Below, piece after piece: positions 7,502 through 12,280 of a DNA stretch of 12,280 nt. The DNA lies in NCBI GenBank assembly GCA_900321955.1, contig ONXX01000020.1, forward strand, positions 1 to 12,280, written 5' to 3'. A program made the translations under genes and the position numbers. Under the pieces are notes generated by a model. It saw only the letters and a program-made list of their open reading frames with translations. It was not told the DNA's origin and ran no database searches. Source of the stretch: an uncultured Bacillota bacterium. Lineage in GTDB: Bacteria > Bacillota_I > Bacilli_A > Erysipelotrichales > Erysipelotrichaceae. How positions within the stretch are numbered: position 1 is the stretch's first letter; every line of letters begins with the position of its first letter.

Positions 7502-8825
7502 TGTCATGATCATCGGCGGCGGTCCGGGAGGATATACGGCCGCCCATAAGGCAGCTAAGAACGGCTTAAGTGTCCTCCTTTTTGAAAAGGACAAGATCGG
7601 CGGCACCTGTTTGAATCGTGGCTGCATCCCGACCAAAGCCTTGATTGAAGCGTCCCGCTTATACCGTGATGCCAAAGAAGGCGAGGTTCTCGGTATCACA
7701 GGTGATATTGGTTTTGATTATGAAAAGGTCAATGCGCGCAGGGATGAGGTCGTCGAGAAGCTCAGAAGCGGTGTTGAAAAGATGCTGAAGGCCGATAAGG
7801 TCGAAGTTATTAACAAAGAGGCAAAGATCGTTGCCAAGGATCAGATCGAATGTGCTGGCCAGATCTATGAAGGCGAAAACATCATTATCGCCAGTGGATC
7901 TGTGACTTCCATTCCGCCGATTGAAGGTATTGAAGAAGCGATCACTTCCGATACGATTCTGGAAGAAGCCTTTGACTTGCCGGAGTCGATGATCATCATC
8001 GGCGGCGGCGTCATCGGTTCGGAAATTGCCGATGCCTTAAACGGCTTTGGTTGCAAGATCACGATCATTGAAATGGCCGACCGGCTCATTCCGACGATGG
8101 ATAAGGACTTGGGTCAGAGACTTGGCATGTTTTTCAAGAAGAAGGGCATTGATGTCTTCTTAAATGCTGCAGTGAAAAAGATCGAAAAAACGGCGGAGGG
8201 AAAGAAGGTCCTCTACAGTGATAAGAATGGCAAGGAATGCGAAGTCTGCGCCAAAGAAGTTCTGGTTGCGACCGGGCGAAGGGCGGCCGTGCAAGGACTT
8301 GTCAAAGAAGGCCTTGATCTCAAGATCGAGCGCGGTGTCACTGCTGATGCGACAGGAAGAACCAACATCGACAACATTTACGTCATCGGCGATGCCAAGG
8401 CGGGCAACATCCAATTGGCCCATGTGGCAAGTGCCCAGGGTGAAAATGTCATCGATACGATCCTGAAACAGAAGGAAAAGATCGACCTGTCTGTCGTACC
8501 AAGCGGCATCTATACATCCACCGAGATCGCTTCCGTCGGCATAGGCGAAGACAAACTGAAGGCAGATGGTGTGAACTATCAGGCGAAGAAGGTCTTGACC
8601 GGTGCCAATGGCCGCTGTCTGATCGAAAACAGCGAGAGCGGTTTTGTCAAAGTACTGTGCGTAGATGATGTCATCGTCGGCGCTTCAATTGTCGCACCGC
8701 ATGCCACGGAGCTCATTTCTGAATTGGCTTTGGCCGTACAGAAGAAGATGAGTTTAAAGGAAGTGGAGGAAGTCATCCATCCTCATCCAACGGTGTCCGA
8801 GATGATCTGGGAGGCAACAAAATAA
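7491..8825 (+). CDS. lpd: Dihydrolipoyl dehydrogenase (glycine cleavage L protein)
   Basis: This FAD enzyme re-oxidises the dihydrolipoyl arm of GcvH with NAD+, completing the glycine cleavage cycle. The 444-residue product shows the FAD-binding GGGPGGYTAAHKAA (9-22), the redox disulphide in GGTCLNRGCIPTKA (Cys40, Cys45), the NAD-binding IIIGGGVIGSEIADAL (168-183), TGR (261-263), VIGDA (298-302), and the C-terminal HPHPTVSE (430-437) carrying the catalytic His432-Glu437 pair. AAGGAGG at 7479-7485 precedes ATG 7491, which lies inside the end of lplA (11-nt overlap). At 444 residues it is slightly shorter than typical 455-475-residue E3 enzymes. Its position makes it the dedicated L protein; service to other lipoyl complexes cannot be excluded. 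Confidence 0.96.
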   Translation: MRYDVMIIGGGPGGYTAAHKAAKNGLSVLLFEKDKIGGTCLNRGCIPTKALIEASRLYRDAKEGEVLGITGDIGFDYEKVNARRDEVVEKLRSGVEKMLKADKVEVINKEAKIVAKDQIECAGQIYEGENIIIASGSVTSIPPIEGIEEAITSDTILEEAFDLPESMIIIGGGVIGSEIADALNGFGCKITIIEMADRLIPTMDKDLGQRLGMFFKKKGIDVFLNAAVKKIEKTAEGKKVLYSDKNGKECEVCAKEVLVATGRRAAVQGLVKEGLDLKIERGVTADATGRTNIDNIYVIGDAKAGNIQLAHVASAQGENVIDTILKQKEKIDLSVVPSGIYTSTEIASVGIGEDKLKADGVNYQAKKVLTGANGRCLIENSESGFVKVLCVDDVIVGASIVAPHATELISELALAVQKKMSLKEVEEVIHPHPTVSEMIWEATK

Positions 8826-8829
8826 AAGT

Positions 8830-8871
8830 AAAAGGCATATCTCAAGAACGAAGCTGAGATATGCCTTTTTT
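8830..8871 (+). terminator. Strong terminator of the gcv operon
   Basis: AAAAGGCATATCTCA (8830-8844) pairs perfectly over 15 bp with TGAGATATGCCTTTT (8855-8869) around a 10-nt loop, ending in T8866-T8871. It begins 5 nt after the lpd stop codon. The opposite strand also ends in a T-rich run, so it could work in both directions. Confidence 0.93.
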
Positions 8872-8885
8872 AAACGGTATTGTTT

Positions 8886-8919
8886 GACCCTACAGGTTAA
8901 ACTTGCCTGTGGGTCTTTT
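8886..8919 (+). terminator. Second, back-up terminator
   Basis: GACCC (8886-8890) and ACAGG (8892-8896), with T8891 bulged, pair with CCTGT (8906-8910) and GGGTC (8911-8915) around a 9-nt loop, followed by TTTTCTATTT. It lies 15 nt after the first terminator with no gene between. The polarity of the T run places it on the + strand. Confidence 0.65.
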
Positions 8920-9029
8920 CTATTTGGATCGAAAAAGACAAAACTTTGTGAAAACTTAAACGATTTAGTTCGGTTTTGTACCTAAAAAAAGATGAAATTT
9001 TTGTGAAAAAGCCTTTAAAATCAGAAAAA

Positions 9030-9040
9030 TATGGTTTAAT
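9030..9040 (+). promoter_or_regulatory. Extended -10 promoter upstream of the 82-residue protein gene
   Basis: TATGGTTTAAT matches TRTGnTATAAT with TG at 9032-9033 and TTTAAT at 9035-9040, almost the same sequence as the gcv promoter at 2091. No good -35 is seen. The predicted start, about 9046-9047, coincides with the first base of a hairpin. The region from 8920 to 9029 before it has no gene; it is AT-rich and holds two copies of TTTGTGAAAA (8946-8955 and 9000-9009), which could be binding sites or chance. Confidence 0.5.
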
Positions 9041-9045
9041 AAAGT

Positions 9046-9195
9046 CAGAATTATGACCTGGTATTTTTAGGTCTTGAGCAACATATAATTCTGTTCATTG
9101 ACATATTCCTGGCTACCGGCAGGAAAGGCGAAGCATTTTTTCTTAACCTAAAAAAGTGCAGAAGGAAACATCATCCAAAGAAAGTGAGGCGTCAC
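9046..9195 (+). promoter_or_regulatory. Hairpin-rich 5' leader of the 82-residue protein gene
   Basis: This 150-nt stretch has no gene and contains three hairpins in a row. The first is CAGAATTAT (9046-9054) with ATAATTCTG (9085-9093), enclosing GACCT/AGGTC (9055-9059/9069-9073) and an 11-nt one-sided bulge. The second is TTCCTG (9106-9111) with CAGGAA (9120-9125). The third is GCATTTTTT (9133-9141) with AAAAAA-G-TGC (9150-9159). The first hairpin starts where the transcript should start. The leader ends in GAGG, 6 nt before ATG 9196. It matches no riboswitch that I can name. Structure was judged by eye. Confidence 0.4.
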
Positions 9196-9444
9196 ATGGA
9201 TATTGTCGGCATGTCGATTAAGAGTCGTGCAACAGGCAGTCCGGGAGTCATCACAGGCATCAGTAAGGACAAATTGTCCGTCAGTTTCACTTATGCAGGT
9301 ATCATTGATCTCCCGATCAAAAAGTACGAGGACCTTCTCGAGGTGGAACACGACGTCAAGGAAGCGATTGAAGCTTTCCGCGAATCGATGAAACGTACGA
9401 GAAAAAGAAAGGCTGCTGTCACTGAAGAGATCAAGGAGTATTAA
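9196..9444 (+). CDS. Small basic protein of unknown function (82 residues)
   Basis: ATG 9196 is preceded by GAGG at 9186-9189 with a 6-nt spacer. A GTG at 9184 in the same frame is a less likely start, because it overlaps that ribosome binding site. The protein has two parts. Residues 1-50 (DIVGMSIKSRATGSPGVITG, then SVSFTYAGIIDLPIKKYEDLLEV) alternate turns and beta-type segments, with a GVITGI hairpin-like pattern suggestive of a small SH3-like barrel. Residues 52-82 are a charged helix with a basic patch, KRTRKRK (66-72), which could bind nucleic acid. There is no signal peptide or membrane segment. I do not recognise the family. It has its own promoter and leader, and no terminator follows it directly; the next one is at 9667. 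Confidence 0.75.
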   Translation: MDIVGMSIKSRATGSPGVITGISKDKLSVSFTYAGIIDLPIKKYEDLLEVEHDVKEAIEAFRESMKRTRKRKAAVTEEIKEY

Positions 9445-9452
9445 GGGTTAGA

Positions 9453-9536
9453 AAGGTGACGGAGAAAGGGACCATGGCAAAGGAGTCCCCGCACCTTCAA
9501 AAAGGAAGATCGAAATGGCAAAGGAGAAGATCTTCC
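9453..9536 (+). repeat. Two consecutive stem-loops with the same 12-nt loop sequence
   Basis: Hairpin 1 (9453-9497) pairs AAGGTG with CACCTT and CG with CG, then GGGAC (9468-9472) with GTCCC (9485-9489), with a 6-nt one-sided bulge. Hairpin 2 (9504-9536) pairs GGAAGATC with GATCTTCC. Both apical loops contain ATGGCAAAGGAG (9474-9485, the last G pairing in hairpin 1, and 9515-9526), while the stems differ. Loops conserved over unrelated stems suggest selection on the loop. On the + strand each loop shows an AAAGGAG; on the - strand it shows CTCCTTT, and hairpin 2 would then be followed by five T. The direction of transcription is not proved. Confidence 0.5.
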
Positions 9537-9554
9537 GAAACAATCTCTTTATTA

Positions 9555-9662
9555 CGGTGAGTCTGAAAAGCTGATCTATAAAAGGTCAGGACAACGTATT
9601 TGAGTAAAGTATATTTGTCTTGGTCCGTTTTGTTGCGGATCTTACAGATAATGATACTGCCG
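9555..9662 (+). ncRNA. Candidate multi-branched RNA, part of a leader before the metallopeptidase gene
   Basis: A closing helix can be drawn from CGG, AGT and CTG (9555-9565) to CAG, ACT and CCG (9645-9662). It encloses three hairpins: CTGATC/GGTCAG (9571-9589), GACAA/TTGTC with inner TAT/ATA (9590-9619), and GGTCCG/CGGATC (9622-9641). It sits between the twin hairpins and a terminator. GGATC at 9637-9641 could also pair with GATCC at 9667-9671, the left arm of that terminator, so a switch between structures is possible. It fits no RNA family that I recognise. The pairs are short and found by eye. Confidence 0.3.
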
Positions 9663-9666
9663 AATC

Positions 9667-9694
9667 GATCCTTTTAAGCAGAAGGATCTTTTTT
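9667..9694 (+). terminator. Terminator (possible attenuator) before the metallopeptidase gene
   Basis: GATCCTT (9667-9673) pairs with AAGGATC (9682-9688) around an 8-nt loop, followed by six T (9689-9694). It ends only 25 nt before ATG 9720, which leaves no room for an independent promoter downstream. Either it is conditional, or the gene depends on read-through. Confidence 0.75.
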
Positions 9695-9719
9695 GCTGTA
9701 AGGGAAAACTGGTATTAGA

Positions 9720-10799
9720 ATGAAAACGATGAAAAAGATCGTGACTGCAGTATTGTTGTTTGGCATCGATGGATTGATGATGTTTCTGTTTCAGAAATTT
9801 CCATCGTTTTTCTTTCCGGCATACCGCACGTTTTCCAAGAAGTGGATCGCCTTTCTTTCCTCTTTGAGCGGCGGCTTGAAGATCGCCGTCTGGGACATCG
9901 GTGCACTTGTACTGGCTGTTCTTGCCATAGTAAGTCTGATCTATGTTTTAGTGAAACGAAAATCCTTCTTCAAGTGGTTTCAGAATGTCGTATTGCTTGT
10001 TTCGCTTCTGGCTTTTGTCGCCGTGCAGGGCTGGATGCTGAATCACTATGCTCCAAAGCTGAGTGAGGACTTGAATCTGGAGGTTAAGGAATACAGCGTC
10101 GATGAACTCTATGCCTGCAGTGAATACTACATGTTGAAGGCTGCGGAATATGCCGATAAGATTGAACGAAAAGACGGTGTGGCTCTTTATCAGGATTTTT
10201 ATGAGATGGCAAAAATTGCCGGCGCTTCCTATGAAGAGCTGGCCGGGACCTATCCTGTTTTTGAAGGAACTGCTGTACCGGTCAAGAAACTGTCGGTCAT
10301 TGGCGAATATCTGATGTATAACGGCATCGTCGGCATGTTTATGCCGATCACCGGTGAGGCAGGGGTGCCGGGAAGTGTTCCGGTTGTGCCTCTTGGTTTT
10401 ACGATGTGTCATGAGGCAGGTCATCGTCTGGGTCTGGCGGGAGAAGAGGAGGCCAACTTTGCTGCCTTCTTAGCTTGTATCTACAACAAGGATGTCCGCT
10501 TCCTCTACAGCGGTTATTACAACGCCTTCTCCTACTGTTTCTCCGCATTGTATAGAGCAGACAGCGAAAGGGCCAAATCACTCTTAGAAAGCCATCAGGA
10601 TGATCCTGGAGTGAAACTGCTTTTGAAGGATCGGCAGGATACAAGTGAATACTATCGGAAATATGATTCGCCGTTGCAGGAGGTTTCCGATCAGATCAAC
10701 GACACCTATCTCAAGACCTTCTCGCAGAAGGAAGGCATCCGTTCTTACGGCATGGTTGTCGATTACATGATTGCCTGGCACTTAAAAAATCTTGACTAA
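9720..10799 (+). CDS. DUF3810-type membrane zinc metallopeptidase
   Basis: The 359-residue product has three N-terminal hydrophobic segments (about residues 7-26, 56-77 and 88-106) followed by a hydrophilic domain. That domain holds the zinc-peptidase signature CHEAGH (His231, Glu232, His235) and, 11 residues later, GEEEANFAAFLAC (241-253), whose glutamates can supply the third metal ligand. The preceding GIVGMFMPITGEAGVPGSVP and PLGFTMCHEAGH layout is that of DUF3810, a family of predicted membrane metallopeptidases without an assigned substrate. Either ATG 9720 or ATG 9729 could be the start; the only Shine-Dalgarno-like site, AAGGG at 9700-9704, is 15 or 24 nt away, so initiation looks weak. 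A terminator and hairpin-rich leader precede it. A small coiled-coil gene follows 36 nt later, probably in the same transcript. Confidence 0.85.
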   Translation: MKTMKKIVTAVLLFGIDGLMMFLFQKFPSFFFPAYRTFSKKWIAFLSSLSGGLKIAVWDIGALVLAVLAIVSLIYVLVKRKSFFKWFQNVVLLVSLLAFVAVQGWMLNHYAPKLSEDLNLEVKEYSVDELYACSEYYMLKAAEYADKIERKDGVALYQDFYEMAKIAGASYEELAGTYPVFEGTAVPVKKLSVIGEYLMYNGIVGMFMPITGEAGVPGSVPVVPLGFTMCHEAGHRLGLAGEEEANFAAFLACIYNKDVRFLYSGYYNAFSYCFSALYRADSERAKSLLESHQDDPGVKLLLKDRQDTSEYYRKYDSPLQEVSDQINDTYLKTFSQKEGIRSYGMVVDYMIAWHLKNLD

Positions 10800-10835
10800 A
10801 TAATGTATGATGAAAATAGAAGGAGGGCATGGAAT

Positions 10836-11342
10836 ATGAAATACACATCCGCTTCCGCGAACAAGATGATCCGCTTTTTGGAGGACCGCAAGAACTATCT
10901 TCTGCAGCAGGAGAGCAATGACAGCCGTTACGTCCTGGCAGAGGATGAAAAGGCGGAAAGGCCTCCCTATGTCTTTAATGACTATAATGCCCAGATCGAT
11001 GAACTGGATGAAAAGATCCGCAAACTGAAACACGCCTTGAATGTGTTCAATACGACGACCGTTCTGCCGGTGGGCATCAGTATCGATGAAGCTTTGGTGG
11101 AGATGGCCCAGTTAAACAAGAAGCTGCCGCGTCTGGATCTGATGCGAAAGGCGAAAAAGAAGACACGCTTAAGCGGTGCCTATTCCTCCAGACGGGACAT
11201 CGCCGAATACGAGTATCTCAACTACGAACCGAAGGATGTCGATGCGATCTATGAAAGAGATCTGAACCGCGTTCAGACCTTGCAGCTGGCACTCGACAAG
11301 GTCAATCAGACGGTTGAGTTTGATTGCGAAGTAGAAGGATAG
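10836..11342 (+). CDS. Small helical protein, possibly DIP1984 family
   Basis: ATG 10836 is chosen because AAGGAGG (10820-10826) lies 9 nt upstream; the same frame also has an ATG at 10803 with no such site. The 168-residue product is hydrophilic and mainly helical. The segment YNAQIDELDEKIRKLKHALNVFNTTTVLPVGISIDEAL, the DLNRVQTLQLALDKVNQTVEFDCE end, and alternating Leu/Ile heptads resemble the DIP1984/septicolysin-like group of small coiled-coil proteins. This is a resemblance of layout from memory and is tentative. There is no signal peptide or membrane segment. It probably follows the metallopeptidase gene in one transcript (36-nt gap, no terminator), but no functional link is visible. No terminator is evident after it. 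Confidence 0.75.
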   Translation: MKYTSASANKMIRFLEDRKNYLLQQESNDSRYVLAEDEKAERPPYVFNDYNAQIDELDEKIRKLKHALNVFNTTTVLPVGISIDEALVEMAQLNKKLPRLDLMRKAKKKTRLSGAYSSRRDIAEYEYLNYEPKDVDAIYERDLNRVQTLQLALDKVNQTVEFDCEVEG

Positions 11343-11452
11343 ATCATTTTCCTGCGCACCGTAAACCAACTTACTCAGTACGAGAGACAAAGGTCAGCGT
11401 TCAGTGTTTATGATCTTCGTTATTTTCTTATACGTCAGTGTTTCGGTTTAAA

Positions 11453-11546
11453 GTCGTAGTTTTGGATAGACACCAATTTCATTACGGCAGGCTGCGAAAG
11501 CTTAACCGGGATGAAGAAGCAGCGGGTCATAATCATCCCACCCCGC
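11453..11546 (+). promoter_or_regulatory. Candidate structured leader abutting the ribosome binding site of the last gene
   Basis: The 217-nt gap 11343-11559 has no gene. Its second half folds into adjoining elements. Hairpin a pairs GTCGTA (11453-11458) with TACGGC (11483-11488) and TTGG with CCAA inside. Hairpin b, starting at the very next base, pairs AGGCT (11489-11493) with AGCTT (11499-11503) over a GCGAA loop. Then GGGATGA (11508-11514) can pair with TCATCCC (11533-11539), and GCGGG (11522-11526) with CCCGC (11542-11546). These last two interlock. The final stem ends one base before AAAGGAG (11547-11553), the ribosome binding site. No known riboswitch class is recognised, and no clear promoter was found. 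Confidence 0.4.
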
Positions 11547-11559
11547 AAAGGAGCTTATT

Positions 11560-12280
11560 ATGAAAGAAGAAAAGAAAAAAGAAAATAAAGAAATCAATGA
11601 GGAAGAACTGCTCAAGAAGGTAGAAAAGGCAGCCAAAAGAGGAAGTGCAGCAGCGGGTTTCAGGAACATCCTTTTGCAGGCTCTGCCGACACTTCTGGCA
11701 ATCGGCTTATTAGCCTGGTTCATCGTGCCTAAGATCAATGCCATCTCTGATGGTTTGAACGGCTTCTTCCATTTTGATGAACCGGTCGAAGGTCATGATA
11801 TGACGATCGACAACGATTCCATATTCGGTTATACGGCAGCTGATTTTGAAGAGGCGATTCTGGGCGATGGCAGTCAGCTTCAGAAACTGGAAGTCTATAC
11901 GCAAAAGGTGTCCGATGTTTCCGTGATTACCGATATGATCCGTTCGAAAAATGCCGAAATCCAGGAGATCGAGATTGAGCGGGTGAAAAAGGAAGGGGAT
12001 GCGTACCCATGCGCGATCCTGAACCTGCGCAAGGACGAGGTCACGGTCCGCACCGGAAGATCCTATCGGGAGATCATCGAACACAACGGAGGAGCCGCCA
12101 TAGCGGCTCTTACTGACGACAATAGAATTATTATGGTCAAGCAGTACAGAAAAGCTGCGAAGAAGGTCATGCTTGAGGTCCCGGCGGGCAAGCGGGACGG
12201 CGCGGAGAGCGGCGAAGAAGTGGCCCGCAGGGAGCTCAGGGAGGAGACCGGCTTCACCGCGGAGCGGCTCATCCATCTCA
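11560..12280 (+). CDS. Membrane-anchored N-terminal segment joined to a NUDIX hydrolase (3' partial)
   Basis: ATG 11560 follows AAAGGAG with a 6-nt spacer; the frame stays open to the window end (240 codons). Residues 1-35 are highly charged. A membrane segment spans about 37-57 (NILLQALPTLLAIGLLAWFIV). Residues 86-125 end with LQKLEVYTQKVSDVSVITD, which recalls the beginning of DUF4230 proteins, though this is weak. From about residue 138 the sequence changes to a NUDIX domain of the ADP-ribose pyrophosphatase type: REIIEHNGGAAIAALTDD, VKQYR, and a complete NUDIX box (Gly210 to Phe232, with REL and EETGF). NUDIX enzymes hydrolyse nucleoside diphosphate derivatives and are normally soluble. 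The GC content rises to about 70% in the last 100 bases. A true fusion, a deletion that joined two genes, and an assembly error all remain possible. Confidence 0.7.
   Translation, partial: MKEEKKKENKEINEEELLKKVEKAAKRGSAAAGFRNILLQALPTLLAIGLLAWFIVPKINAISDGLNGFFHFDEPVEGHDMTIDNDSIFGYTAADFEEAILGDGSQLQKLEVYTQKVSDVSVITDMIRSKNAEIQEIEIERVKKEGDAYPCAILNLRKDEVTVRTGRSYREIIEHNGGAAIAALTDDNRIIMVKQYRKAAKKVMLEVPAGKRDGAESGEEVARRELREETGFTAERLIHL

Noticed and set aside
8946..9009. Two copies of TTTGTGAAAA as -35 elements or operator
   Set aside because: No -10 box lies at the right distance from either copy, and the region is AT-rich enough for chance repeats.
9133..9159. GCATTTTTT/AAAAAAGTGC hairpin as a terminator
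   Set aside because: The stem is almost all A-T with a bulge, and no T run follows its 3' arm.
9474..9560. Short open frame starting MAKESPHLQK (28 residues)
   Set aside because: The ATG is within a hairpin loop and the residues are low in information; the RNA structure explains the sequence better.
9515..9574. Short open frame starting MAKEKIFRNN (19 residues), with AAGGA 8 nt upstream
   Set aside because: A leader peptide is possible, but the start is in the loop of hairpin 2 and nothing else supports coding. It is in a different frame from the other MAKE start.
9445..9700. tmRNA, RNase P RNA, SRP RNA, T-box or known riboswitch
   Set aside because: None of the diagnostic conserved sequences of these families, such as a T-box GGTGG core or a tmRNA TTCGATTC arm, could be found on the + strand.

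Overview
The window looks like chromosomal DNA from a low-to-mid-GC Firmicute (Bacillota), possibly of the Erysipelotrichia type. The reasons are strong AAGGAG-type ribosome binding sites, Rho-independent terminators with long U tracts, extended -10 promoters, a tandem glycine riboswitch that works through a terminator, and a glycine decarboxylase split into GcvPA and GcvPB. The phylum is reasonably secure; the class is a guess. All genes are on the + strand. I see no tRNA, rRNA, CRISPR array, transposase or integrase.

Layout. (1) 1-104 is the tail of an unidentified protein, possibly a membrane protein, closed by a terminator at 104-136. (2) 192-2060 holds nagA (N-acetylglucosamine-6-phosphate deacetylase) and, 15 nt later, a membrane-anchored helical-repeat protein. 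(3) 2091-8825 is the core of the window: an extended -10 promoter, a tandem glycine riboswitch with its terminator, then gcvT-gcvH-gcvPA-gcvPB-lplA-lpd. This one transcription unit encodes all four proteins of the glycine cleavage system (T, H, two-subunit P, L) plus the ligase that attaches lipoate to GcvH. The last three genes overlap. Glycine should switch the operon on by stopping terminator formation. Two terminators in a row close it (8830-8919).

(4) 8920-11342 is less familiar. It starts with an AT-rich region, an extended -10 promoter and a hairpin-rich 5' leader, followed by an 82-residue protein of unknown function. Next comes a 275-nt region full of hairpins, including two stem-loops that carry the same 12-nt loop. 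It ends in a terminator only 25 nt before a gene for a DUF3810-type membrane metallopeptidase. A small coiled-coil/DIP1984-like protein follows. (5) 11343-11559 has a compact set of hairpins abutting the ribosome binding site of the last gene. That gene joins, in one frame, a membrane-anchored N-terminal segment and a NUDIX hydrolase domain of higher GC, and runs off the window. The join may be a true fusion or an assembly chimera.

The best candidates for something undescribed are the structured stretch at 9445-9694, which looks like an attenuation leader for the metallopeptidase gene, and the hairpin cluster at 11453-11546. RNA structures were found by eye and none was computed.
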